64,000 nt of DNA from Exiguobacterium sp018617385 (lineage in GTDB: Bacteria > Bacillota > Bacilli > Exiguobacteriales > Exiguobacteriaceae), in NCBI RefSeq assembly GCF_018617385.1, contig NZ_JACSKA010000001.1, positions 372,001-436,000 of the forward strand, written 5' to 3'. This document shows, piece by piece, positions 51,893 to 59,731 of the stretch. The stretch's first letter is position 1; every line of letters starts with the position of its first letter. The position numbers were made by a program, and so were the translations under genes. The notes beneath the pieces are model-generated. The model worked only from the letters and a program-made list of their open reading frames with translations, was not told where the DNA came from and did not search any database.

Positions 51893-52120
51893 ATGAGTGA
51901 AATGAATGAGAACGAGAAAAAATTACCTTTTGTGGCTCAAGTAGTCCCATTCTTGATTGGTTGTCTGATTTTTGGACCAATTGGATTGGTTATCTTATTG
52001 TTTATTTGGAGACGCTTGGAACGAGATGAACGAATCATCTATTTGATCGTATCAATCTTTTTCACGTTACTTGAAGCTCTCGATTATTTTACGGATGGCA
52101 TCATCTATTACTTCGTTTGA
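51893..52120 (+). CDS. Small two-helix membrane protein
   Basis: A 75-residue protein with two membrane helices (VAQVVPFLIGCLIFGPIGLVILLFIW and IIYLIVSIFFTLLEALDYF). Its ATG overlaps the stop of the interrupted membrane gene, so it was the last gene of the decaying operon. No family was recognised. Confidence 0.65.
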   Translation: MSEMNENEKKLPFVAQVVPFLIGCLIFGPIGLVILLFIWRRLERDERIIYLIVSIFFTLLEALDYFTDGIIYYFV

Positions 52121-52148
52121 GAAAGTGGACCTCCACTTTCTTTTTTTG
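52119..52148 (+). terminator. Rho-independent terminator
   Basis: GAAAGTGGA pairs with TCCACTTTC around two bases, followed by seven T. Confidence 0.85.
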
Positions 52149-52202
52149 TGCGTGCATCTATAGAAAGGAAATTTTTTCTATCCGAATCTTATCAAATTGG
52201 CA

Positions 52203-52231
52203 TTGCGTATCCACATTTTGTTTGTTATGCT
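52203..52231 (+). promoter_or_regulatory. Promoter of the siderophore operon
   Basis: TTGCGT and TATGCT are 17 bases apart, just upstream of a Fur box. Confidence 0.5.
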
Positions 52232-52244
52232 ACTTGATGAAAAC

Positions 52245-52284
52245 GACAATGATAATCATTATCACCGATAATGAGAATGCGAGA
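52245..52284. promoter_or_regulatory. Fur boxes
   Basis: GACAATGATAATCATTATC (52245-52263) matches 18 of 19 bases of the Fur consensus GATAATGATAATCATTATC. A weaker GATAAT-GAGAAT array follows at about 52267-52284. Located just after the promoter, they would shut the operon when iron is plentiful. Confidence 0.85.
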
Positions 52285-52358
52285 ATAGACATACATAACC
52301 AACGTGCTCGTTTTTTCGGGAGGATCATTGTAACTTACATACAGAGGAGATGGATGAA

Positions 52359-53360
52359 GTGGGGAAATTCAAGATTTCACTCATGTTGACGTTACTCGTC
52401 TTCGTACTCGCCGCATGTGGCGGAACGAGTGAGACGAAGAAAGAAGAAAACGTCGACGGCGCAACAAAGACAGAGACGGTCGAAATTACAGACGCACACG
52501 GCACAATCGATGTACCGGTCAACCCGGAGAAGGTCGTCGCCCTTGATAACCGGACGTTTGAAACATTGGCAGCATGGGACATCGACTTGGTGGCGGCACC
52601 GATCGGACTCCTTCCAGCGGAATCGCCATATGCATCAGACAAAGACATCGCGGACGTCGGCATGCACTTCGAGCCGAACTTAGAGGCGATTGCAGGAGTT
52701 GACCCGGACGTCGTCATCGTCGGTCAACGTTTCGCAGATTACTACGAGGACATCAAAAAGTTGGTACCAGAAGCAGCGGTCATCGATTTGAATATCGAGA
52801 TTCCAGAAGACTCAGGTACACCGGGTGAGACTTTAGTCAAAGGATTGACAGACACGACGCTCACACTCGGAAAAATCTTTGACAAAAACACAGAAGCCGA
52901 AGCCATCGTCGCTGACCTCGACAAGTCGATCGAAGACGCGAAAGCGGCATACAACGGAAAAGATACAATCATGTCGGTTATCGTATCGGGTGGGGACATT
53001 GGGTTCTCAGCACCGGTAACGGGACGCGTGTTCGGACCGATGTACGACATCTTCGGATGGGTCCCAGCTCTTGAAGTCGAGAAGAAGACAGGTGACCACG
53101 AAGGTGACGAAGTATCCGTCGAAGCCATCGCAAAAAGCAACCCAGACTGGTTGTTCGTTCTCGACCGTGACGCACCACTCGGTGACGCAGAAGGCGCAGT
53201 ACCAGCAGAAGACGTGATCGACAACGCACCGGCGCTTCAAAAGACGACGGCTGTGTCGAAAGAGCAAATCGTCTATGCACCGAAAGACACGTACTTGAAC
53301 GAATCGATTCAAACGTACGCGGAATTCTTCAACAGTGTCACGGAAGCGCTCGCGAAGTAA
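52359..53360 (+). CDS. Siderophore-binding lipoprotein (YclQ/FatB-like)
   Basis: A 333-residue lipoprotein with signal sequence and lipobox VLAAC, then a class III periplasmic-type binding fold (GTIDVPVNPEKVVALDNRTFETLAAW, IAGVDPDVVIVGQRF, SNPDWLFVLDRD). The order binding protein, two permeases and ATPase and the resemblance to YclQ suggest a catecholate siderophore such as petrobactin. The GTG at 52359 has AGAGGAG 9 bases upstream; the ATG at 52350 abuts the site and is less likely. Confidence 0.88.
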   Translation: MGKFKISLMLTLLVFVLAACGGTSETKKEENVDGATKTETVEITDAHGTIDVPVNPEKVVALDNRTFETLAAWDIDLVAAPIGLLPAESPYASDKDIADVGMHFEPNLEAIAGVDPDVVIVGQRFADYYEDIKKLVPEAAVIDLNIEIPEDSGTPGETLVKGLTDTTLTLGKIFDKNTEAEAIVADLDKSIEDAKAAYNGKDTIMSVIVSGGDIGFSAPVTGRVFGPMYDIFGWVPALEVEKKTGDHEGDEVSVEAIAKSNPDWLFVLDRDAPLGDAEGAVPAEDVIDNAPALQKTTAVSKEQIVYAPKDTYLNESIQTYAEFFNSVTEALAK

Positions 53361-53369
53361 GGTTCCGTC

Positions 53370-54374
53370 ATGCAAAAACCATTGACAGCCAGGGTTGAGA
53401 CGATGTCTCAGCCCTCCTTTTCTAGATTGTGGACGAAGTCGTTTGTGTTCACCGTGATCATCGTCCTCGGTTTGGCGGTGCTGTCGCTCTTTACCGGGGT
53501 GTACGATCTGTCACGAACAGACGGCTTCGATATGTTTTGGATCACCCGTGTCCCAAGGACGGTCGCCCTCATGCTGACGGGTGCGGCGATGGCGATGGCG
53601 GGGCTCGTCATGCAGCTCATCACGCAAAACCGACTCGTCGAACCGACGACGACGGGGACGCTCGAATGGGCGGGACTCGGACTGCTCACCGTTTATTTAC
53701 TCGTACCGGCACCGAGCCTCATGATGCGGATGACCGGGGCGATCGTCTTCTCGTTCATCGGGACGATGGTCTTCTTCTGGTTCTTACGTTCGGTCAAACT
53801 CCGTTCATCGCTCATCGTGCCGATCATCGGGCTCATGTTAGGGGCGGTCATCTCCGCCATCTCGACGTTCCTCGGACTGTTCTTCCGGGCAAGCCAGGCG
53901 ATCGAGGGCTGGTTCGTCGGTTCGTTCGCCTCGGTGCAAATCGGGCGCTACGAATATCTATGGGTCATCATCGTCGTGACGGTGCTCATCTTCTTACTGG
54001 CGAATCGCTTGACGCTCGCGGGGTTAGGGGAAGACATCGCGACGAGTCTCGGCGTGAACTATAACCAGCTCATGATGATGGCGACGGGGCTCATCGCCTT
54101 ATCGGTCGGGGTCGTGGCGACGGTCATCGGGAATTTGCCGTTCCTTGGACTCATCGTCCCGAATCTCGTCTCGATGTTCCGTGGGGATGATTTGCGCAGC
54201 AACCTGCCATGGGTCTGTCTTGTCGGGATGGGTGCGATTCTCGTCAGTGACTTGATTTCACGGACGATCATCATGCCGTTCGAGCTCCCGGTCTCCCTGA
54301 TTCTCGGGACGGTCGGGGCAGTCGTCTTCATCATGATCTTGATGCGACAACGGAAGAAGGGAGGGGTTCGATGA
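53370..54374 (+). CDS. FecCD-type siderophore permease 1 (YclN-like)
   Basis: A permease of up to 334 residues with about nine helices; GVYDLSRTDGFDMFWITRVPRTVALMLTGAAMAMAGLVMQ and the GLGEDIATSLGVNYNQ coupling segment are typical. Start is uncertain: ATG at 53370 has AAGG upstream; ATG at 53403 lies in the loop of a hairpin. Confidence 0.87.
   Translation: MQKPLTARVETMSQPSFSRLWTKSFVFTVIIVLGLAVLSLFTGVYDLSRTDGFDMFWITRVPRTVALMLTGAAMAMAGLVMQLITQNRLVEPTTTGTLEWAGLGLLTVYLLVPAPSLMMRMTGAIVFSFIGTMVFFWFLRSVKLRSSLIVPIIGLMLGAVISAISTFLGLFFRASQAIEGWFVGSFASVQIGRYEYLWVIIVVTVLIFLLANRLTLAGLGEDIATSLGVNYNQLMMMATGLIALSVGVVATVIGNLPFLGLIVPNLVSMFRGDDLRSNLPWVCLVGMGAILVSDLISRTIIMPFELPVSLILGTVGAVVFIMILMRQRKKGGVR
53391..53422 (+). 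terminator. Hairpin between binding protein and permease
   Basis: AGGGTTGAGAC pairs with GTCTCAGCCCT (one G:U) around GAT, then CCTTTTC. It may act as an attenuator, giving more binding protein than permease, or hide a start at 53403. Confidence 0.45.
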
Positions 54375-55429
54375 GTACGGTCATAGAACGAGACGGTGTC
54401 GACGTCTCGATCGGAGAATTGAGAGAAGAACGTCATGCCTCGGCATTTCAATCGAAACGGGCGAGCAGACGCTATTGGCTCTTCTTAAGTGCCTTCATTC
54501 TCGGCGGACTGTTGTGTGCGCTCGGGCTTCTCCTTTATAACAATCCGGTCCCGATGGACTCTCCGTCATTCGTGCCGGTCGTGGAACGGCGAATTGTCGC
54601 CATCGTCACGATGTTGATTGCGGCACTCTGTCAAAGTCTTGCGACGGTCGCATTCCACTCCGTGACGAACAACCGCATCATCACGCCATCGCTGCTTGGA
54701 TTCGATGCGCTCTACTCGACGATCCAGACGAGCATGGTCTTCTTCTTCGGGGCCGGGGCGTTGATCGGTTTCTCGGGGACGAGCGCCTTCTTGACACAGG
54801 TCGGCCTTATGGTGACGATGAGTCTCCTCCTTTACGGATGGCTCTTGTCAGGGAAATATGCCAACCTGCAGCTCATGCTGCTCATCGGGATCATCATCGG
54901 GACGGGTCTGAACTCGGTGTCGTCGTTCATGCGCCGCATGCTCGCCCCGTCTGAGTTCGATATCCTGCAGGCACGGCTGTTCGGTTCGGTGACGAATGCC
55001 GACGTGGCGTACTTTCCCATCGTCATCCCCATCGTCGTCATCGCCGGGACACTCTTGTTCCTGTTCTCGAATCGCTTGAATATCGTCGCACTCGGCAAGG
55101 ACGTCGCGACGACGTTTGGGGTGAACCATCGGAGGAGCGTCATCTACACGCTCGTCCTGATCTCACTCCTCATGTCCGTCTCGACGGCGCTCATCGGACC
55201 GCTCACGTTCTTCGGATTTCTAGTCGCGACGCTCAGCTATCAGGTCGCCTCGACGTACGACCATAAGTACGTCTTTCCGATGGCGTTCGCCCTAGGGTTC
55301 TTCGTCCTGACGAGCGCATATTTCTTTATGTATCACATATTCCAGACGCCAAGTGTCGTCTCCGTCATCATCGAACTGTTCGGCGGACTCATCTTCTTGG
55401 CCGTCATTCTAAGGAAGAGGTCGCTATGA
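54371..55429 (+). CDS. FecCD-type siderophore permease 2 (YclO-like)
   Basis: A 352-residue permease with a 30-residue cytoplasmic start, then about nine helices. It has NNRIITPSLLGFDALYS and the coupling helix NIVALGKDVATTFGVNHR. Overlaps both neighbours by 4 bases. Confidence 0.88.
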   Translation: MSTVIERDGVDVSIGELREERHASAFQSKRASRRYWLFLSAFILGGLLCALGLLLYNNPVPMDSPSFVPVVERRIVAIVTMLIAALCQSLATVAFHSVTNNRIITPSLLGFDALYSTIQTSMVFFFGAGALIGFSGTSAFLTQVGLMVTMSLLLYGWLLSGKYANLQLMLLIGIIIGTGLNSVSSFMRRMLAPSEFDILQARLFGSVTNADVAYFPIVIPIVVIAGTLLFLFSNRLNIVALGKDVATTFGVNHRRSVIYTLVLISLLMSVSTALIGPLTFFGFLVATLSYQVASTYDHKYVFPMAFALGFFVLTSAYFFMYHIFQTPSVVSVIIELFGGLIFLAVILRKRSL

Positions 55430-56178
55430 TTCAAATCGAACAAGTCAAAAAATCGTATACAGACGATGTCCACATCGGACCGCTCACGCTCGATATCCCG
55501 AAAGCCGGATTCACTTCATTGATTGGACCCAACGGAGCGGGCAAATCGACGACGCTCATGATGATCGGACGGTTGCTCAACTTAGACGAGGGACAGATCC
55601 AAGTCGCCGGCATGGACGTGTCGAGCACGAAATCGAAAGACTTGGCGAAAATCATCACCATCCTGCGCCAAGAGAACCACTTCGTGACAAGGCTCACGGT
55701 CCGACAACTCGCCGGGTTCGGGCGTTTCCCTTATTCGAAAGGGCGCCTTACCAAAGAGGACGAGGCCATCATCTCGAAATATATCGACTTCCTCGATTTG
55801 ACCGCGCTCGAGAACCGCTATCTCGACGAGCTATCAGGGGGACAACGGCAGCGTGCGTATGTAGCGATGGTGCTCTGTCAGGAGACGGAATACGTCCTCC
55901 TCGATGAACCGCTCAACAACTTGGACATCGCTCGTTCGGTACAGATGATGGAATATTTGCGCCATGTCGCCGACGAGTTCGGACGGACGATCGTCACGGT
56001 GCTCCACGACATCAACTTCGCGGCGAAATATTCGGACCGCATCTGTGCGATGAAAGACGGACAGATTGCAGCGTTCGGAACGGTCGATGAGATCATGGAC
56101 GCGAAGATTCTATCCGATATTTTTGAGACGAAACTAGAAATCATCGAAGGGCCGTATGGGCCGATTGCGGTGTATTAA
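55426..56178 (+). CDS. Siderophore ABC transporter ATPase (YclP-like)
   Basis: A 250-residue FepC-type ATPase. Walker A GPNGAGKST, signature LSGGQRQR, Walker B YVLLDEPLNNLD and the switch His in VLHDINFA are intact. Confidence 0.92.
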   Translation: MIQIEQVKKSYTDDVHIGPLTLDIPKAGFTSLIGPNGAGKSTTLMMIGRLLNLDEGQIQVAGMDVSSTKSKDLAKIITILRQENHFVTRLTVRQLAGFGRFPYSKGRLTKEDEAIISKYIDFLDLTALENRYLDELSGGQRQRAYVAMVLCQETEYVLLDEPLNNLDIARSVQMMEYLRHVADEFGRTIVTVLHDINFAAKYSDRICAMKDGQIAAFGTVDEIMDAKILSDIFETKLEIIEGPYGPIAVY

Positions 56179-56195
56179 CGAAAGGGAGGATTCAC

Positions 56196-56891
56196 ATGAA
56201 AATTGACTGGACACCAATCACCAAAGTCGTGGCCGAGGCACCGGATACATACACGTTCCATCTCGCCTTGCCACCTGAGTTCACGTGGCAGGAAGGGGCG
56301 CACACGCATCTCGCGCTCGAAGGGTTCAACGCCGGGGACAAGCCGGACCGAAGTCTCGTCCGCCATATGTCGATCTCCACATTGCCGCACGAAGGGGCGA
56401 TCGGCATCACGACCCGCATCAAATCCGAATGCTCGACGTTCAAATCGATCCTTCGTGACATGGTACCGGGGGACAAGGTCGCCTTGTTCAAGACACATTC
56501 GAACGTCCCACTCGAACGGAGCGGGAAGAACGTCTATCTCTTATCGGCAGGTGTCGGACTCGCGACATTCCGTCCGGTCGTCCTCGAGTACTTGGAGAAC
56601 GGGGAAGGTGTCCCGCATCTCCATTCATTGAACGTCGATTCGTCGAAGGCGTATCTGTTCGGTGACGTCTTCGAATCGAACGAGCACTTCACGTCAGAGT
56701 TCGTGCCGAGTCGGAAAGACTACTACGAACGCGTGGAGATGATGGCATCCGACAAGGACGCCTTGTTCTACATCGTTGGCAGTGACGAGCTGTTGCGTGA
56801 AACGATCCACGTGCTCCGGACGAACGGGGTGGCATGTGACAACATCAAGATCGACAAACATGATTTTCAGCGAGAAGACTTTTTAGGCTGA
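56196..56891 (+). CDS. Ferredoxin-reductase-like flavoprotein
   Basis: A 231-residue FNR-fold oxidoreductase: FAD motif RHMSIST (RxxS form), then NAD(P)-binding LLSAGVGLATFRPV and a C-terminal FYIVGSDELL. No iron-sulphur cysteines. Coming 17 bases after the siderophore ATPase, it probably reduces the imported ferric siderophore; that is inference. Confidence 0.78.
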   Translation: MKIDWTPITKVVAEAPDTYTFHLALPPEFTWQEGAHTHLALEGFNAGDKPDRSLVRHMSISTLPHEGAIGITTRIKSECSTFKSILRDMVPGDKVALFKTHSNVPLERSGKNVYLLSAGVGLATFRPVVLEYLENGEGVPHLHSLNVDSSKAYLFGDVFESNEHFTSEFVPSRKDYYERVEMMASDKDALFYIVGSDELLRETIHVLRTNGVACDNIKIDKHDFQREDFLG

Positions 56892-56894
56892 TAC

Positions 56895-57470
56895 TCAAAC
56901 CGGGGACACGTGCCCCGGTTTTTTCGTGCACAGCTGGACGAAGCGTTCAAAGATGCTACGTCCGTCCGGCGTCCCGATTGACTCGGGGTGGAACTGGACA
57001 CCGTACGTTGGATGCGTCGGGTGCTCGATTGCCATGATGACACCGTCTGTTGTCTCCGCCGTGACGGTCAGTTCGGTCTCTTGTACGACGAGCGAGTGAT
57101 AGCGCATGACGTCCATCGACAAGCCTTCGAAAAGGACGCCTGGCACCGTATTGATCCGTGAGACTTTCCCATGCATCACCTCGTTCGCCCGACCGACAAT
57201 CCCGCCGAACGCCTCAGCGATGACCTGGTGACCGAGACAGACCCCGAGAATCGGGATGTAACCGGACAATTGTCGAACGACCGCGAGCGAAACACCGGCA
57301 TCTTGTGGACCACCGGGACCGGGAGAAAGGATGATGCCACTCGGGTTCATGCGACGGATTTCTTCTATAGTATGTTCATCGTTCCGGATGACGCAGACGT
57401 CACTGAAGCGGGCGACGTCCTGATAGACGTTATACGTGAACGAATCGTAGTTATCGATGAGGAGAATCAT
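56895..57470 (-). CDS. trpG: Anthranilate synthase glutamine amidotransferase
   Basis: A 191-residue class I amidotransferase that supplies ammonia from glutamine. The nucleophile Cys is in GVCLGHQ and the His/Glu pair in FHPES; the N-terminus MILLIDNYDSFTYN is typical. Overlaps trpE by 4 bases. It may also serve PabB, as in many Bacillales. Confidence 0.9.
   Translation of the reverse strand: MILLIDNYDSFTYNVYQDVARFSDVCVIRNDEHTIEEIRRMNPSGIILSPGPGGPQDAGVSLAVVRQLSGYIPILGVCLGHQVIAEAFGGIVGRANEVMHGKVSRINTVPGVLFEGLSMDVMRYHSLVVQETELTVTAETTDGVIMAIEHPTHPTYGVQFHPESIGTPDGRSIFERFVQLCTKKPGHVSPV
56898..56925. terminator. Bidirectional terminator
   Basis: ACCGGGG pairs with CCCCGGT around a 7-base loop, then TTTTT; it serves the siderophore operon and the converging trpG. 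Confidence 0.85.
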
Positions 57471-58798
57471 GCGAACACCTCCAAAAGGGATTTGGCTTTA
57501 TGCAGCGTTTCTTCATATTCTGATACGGGATCTGAGTCATAGACGATGCCGGCGCCGGCTTGGACATGGGCCGTGTCACCTTGGACGACCATCGTCCGGA
57601 TGGCGAGGGCGAAGTCGAATCCGCCCCGGACGTCGAGATAACCGACCGCCCCGGCGTAGACTTCCCGTTTCACCGTCTCAAGCTCGTCGATCAACTGCAT
57701 CGCCCGAATCTTCGGAGCCCCGGAGACGGTACCGGCCGGAAGACAGGCACGGAGCGCATCGATTGGGGTCACATCTTCACGTAAATCCCCTTCGACTTCC
57801 GAGACGAGATGCATCACGTTTTTAAATCGTTCGAGCTCGATGTGTTTCGGGATGGTGACCGTGCCGACTTTGGCGACCCGGCCGATATCGTTCCGTCCGA
57901 GGTCGAGGAGCATCCGATGCTCGGCGAGTTCCTTCTCGTCTTGAAGGAGTGACTCCGCGTGACGGATGTCTTCCTCGACGGTCTTCCCACGAGGGCGTGT
58001 CCCGGCGATCGGGTTCGTCGTCACTTTGCCGTTCTCGACCCGGACGAGACTTTCAGGAGAAGCACCGAGGACGATCGCTTCCCCGAGGTCGATGTAGAAC
58101 AAGTACGGGCTCGGGTTTTGTTTCCGCAGCGTTCGGTAAAAGTGGAACGGGTCCCCGGTGAACGTCGCGTCGATTCGTTGCGACAAGACGAGTTGGAACA
58201 CCTCGCCCGCAAGGATCGCCTCTTTCGCCTGGAGCACACGGTCAATAAATTCATCTTTCGGCGTCAAAATCTGCTCGCTCGTCCGGACGACGGGTTCGAG
58301 GGCGTGCGTCTCCGGTGTCTCGAGCTGTTCCTGGATGGACTCGAGTCGCATCGTCGCATCCGTCTCACTCGTATCGATCAGAATGACCTGTTCTTCGAGG
58401 TGGTCGTATAAGACGACCGTCTCATAGCGCTGGAAGAGGGCGTCCGGCAAATCACGTGTCACGGTAGGCGTGTTTGGGATTGGCTCATACACCCGAAGTA
58501 AGTCGTAGCCGATATAGCCGACGGCACCGCCGATGAACGGGTACGGGGCAGTGAAGTCGTCACGGGTAATGCGTTTTGATAGGGCATGGAGCGGGTCGTC
58601 CGCATAGACCGTCCCCGTCGCATCCGTCACATCGTTCCCATCGACTCGGATCGTCTCGACCGGGTTCGCCGCGATGATGGAGTAGCGGCCGTGTTTGCCT
58701 TCCGCACGACTTTCGAGTAATACCTTTCGCTCACCTTGTAGTCGGTGGAAGATTGCCACCGGTGTGAGTTCGTCACCATTGATCGTCCGTTGTTGCAT
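57467..58798 (-). CDS. trpE: Anthranilate synthase component I
   Basis: A 443-residue chorismate-using enzyme. The Trp-feedback motif LLES (27-30) and PIAGTRPRG (Ala rather than the Lys found in PabB) favour TrpE. The GRNDIGRV and CLPAGTVSGAPKIRAM segments are intact. The start at 58798 has AAGGAGGAG 8 bases upstream; ATG at 58804 is too close to it. A Trp T-box leads the gene. The rest of the trp pathway is not in this operon. Confidence 0.92.
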   Translation of the reverse strand: MQQRTINGDELTPVAIFHRLQGERKVLLESRAEGKHGRYSIIAANPVETIRVDGNDVTDATGTVYADDPLHALSKRITRDDFTAPYPFIGGAVGYIGYDLLRVYEPIPNTPTVTRDLPDALFQRYETVVLYDHLEEQVILIDTSETDATMRLESIQEQLETPETHALEPVVRTSEQILTPKDEFIDRVLQAKEAILAGEVFQLVLSQRIDATFTGDPFHFYRTLRKQNPSPYLFYIDLGEAIVLGASPESLVRVENGKVTTNPIAGTRPRGKTVEEDIRHAESLLQDEKELAEHRMLLDLGRNDIGRVAKVGTVTIPKHIELERFKNVMHLVSEVEGDLREDVTPIDALRACLPAGTVSGAPKIRAMQLIDELETVKREVYAGAVGYLDVRGGFDFALAIRTMVVQGDTAHVQAGAGIVYDSDPVSEYEETLHKAKSLLEVFA

Positions 58799-58811
58799 CA
58801 ACATCTCCTCC

Positions 58812-59086
58812 TTAAACTAAAAAAATCTCCCCGTCCCACATGCCCAATCGGACATGAAGGACGAGGAGATTCCCCGTGTTGCCACCTTCGTTGAAAGACG
58901 CCTTGTCTTCCCACTCATCGCGAACCATCATTCGCTGTCCCCGATAACGGGAGGACCCGTCAGAGCCTACATGTCGGTCTGAACGCTCAAAAGCCCATTC
59001 ACGCAAGGCACGACACCGGTTCGCATCGACCACCGGCTTTCTGAAGACGTCCCTTCGCGCTACTCTTCTTTCTCATCGCGAGTTCG
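58812..59086 (-). promoter_or_regulatory. T-box riboswitch, tryptophan type
   Basis: The - strand leader of trpE has the parts of a T-box: AGTA in the lower stem I near 59067, a distal stem CCGGTGG...AACCGG, and GAATGG where the specifier is expected, giving UGG (Trp) at 58995-58997. The T-box sequence AAGGTGGCAACACGGG is at 58873-58888. A terminator follows (AATCTCC...GGAGATTTTTTT, 58813-58866). Uncharged tRNA-Trp should allow read-through. It accounts for the 336-base gap before trpE together with short spacers. Confidence 0.88.
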
Positions 59087-59134
59087 TATGAATGTTATGG
59101 TTACTTTAACGGGATAAAGATGCGTTGTCAAGCA

Positions 59135-59401
59135 TCATTTGATCGAAGCATGCTCCACCTGACGCTTCCCGATGAACGTGAACGTGATTCCCAATGCCAA
59201 AAGGGGAAGGAGCCACCACTTCGTAAAGAAGAAGAGGGTGCCCCGATACATGAACCACTCCATGCCCAAGTAGGCAATCAGGGTGACCAAGGGAGCGATA
59301 GACAAACGCTTCAAGTGCAATGCGATGGCGACCCCTAGTCCGATCGTCAATGTTGGGACGATCACGAGTTGCCAAAGGAACGGGTCGATATAGTGAAACA
59401 T
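59135..59401 (-). CDS. Small membrane protein, DUF2651-like, copy 1
   Basis: An 88-residue protein with three to four helices, starting MFHYIDPFLWQLVIVP. Paralogue of the next gene upstream; the shared start and hydrophobic pattern recall the DUF2651 family. GAGGACACTCC precedes the ATG. Function unknown. Confidence 0.65.
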   Translation of the reverse strand: MFHYIDPFLWQLVIVPTLTIGLGVAIALHLKRLSIAPLVTLIAYLGMEWFMYRGTLFFFTKWWLLPLLALGITFTFIGKRQVEHASIK

Positions 59402-59435
59402 GGAGTGTCCTCCTTTGATGATGAATCACGACACA

Positions 59436-59720
59436 TCAGACAGATTTTTTTGTTTTCATCAATCCGACGAAGATGAACGAGAACAAGAGCGAAATCAGCG
59501 GGAAGATGACATTCCACGAACTGAGATGGCTGATATCGAATGGACTGTGGTCATAATAGACGGCAAGGTACGTCAATTCGATGATGGCGTTCAACAAGAA
59601 CGTCACCACAGGGCCGACCCAGAACCGTTTCATGATCATGGCGGCTACGACACCGCCGCCGATGGTAAGGATCGGGACGATGACGAGCTGCCAAAGATAC
59701 GGATCGATAAACTCAAACAT
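59436..59720 (-). CDS. Small membrane protein, DUF2651-like, copy 2
   Basis: A 94-residue protein, MFEFIDPYLWQLVIVPILTI, with four helices and a basic tail (MKTKKSV). Start at 59720, 11 bases after the NlpC/P60 gene, with AAGGGGATG upstream. Probably co-transcribed with that gene and copy 1. Confidence 0.65.
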   Translation of the reverse strand: MFEFIDPYLWQLVIVPILTIGGGVVAAMIMKRFWVGPVVTFLLNAIIELTYLAVYYDHSPFDISHLSSWNVIFPLISLLFSFIFVGLMKTKKSV

Positions 59721-59731
59721 GGAGCATCCCC

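Larger units (their letters stand above)
50185..51896 (+). pseudogene. Membrane protein gene broken by a frameshift and a TnpB element
   Basis: ATG at 50185 overlaps the upstream stop (ATGA). It reads Met-Lys-Arg-Arg, then the frame moves by two bases in a GCGCGC tract (50194-50198), after which YAPLYATLGLFIVTVITFF and a second helix continue to about 50470. The rest seems to resume beyond the insertion at about 51798 as KIYTLIATIGLMTPLSIW and onward, ending at 51896 in ATGA overlap with the next gene. The original would be a membrane protein of about 130 residues. Linking the two halves is inference. Confidence 0.55.

Noticed and set aside
57469..58798. Chorismate enzyme as PabB rather than TrpE
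   Set aside because: PIAGT instead of PIKGT, the LLES feedback motif and a Trp T-box all favour TrpE.
58812..59033. 73-residue frame in the trpE leader
   Set aside because: It overlaps the T-box structure and terminator; the leader is explained as RNA.
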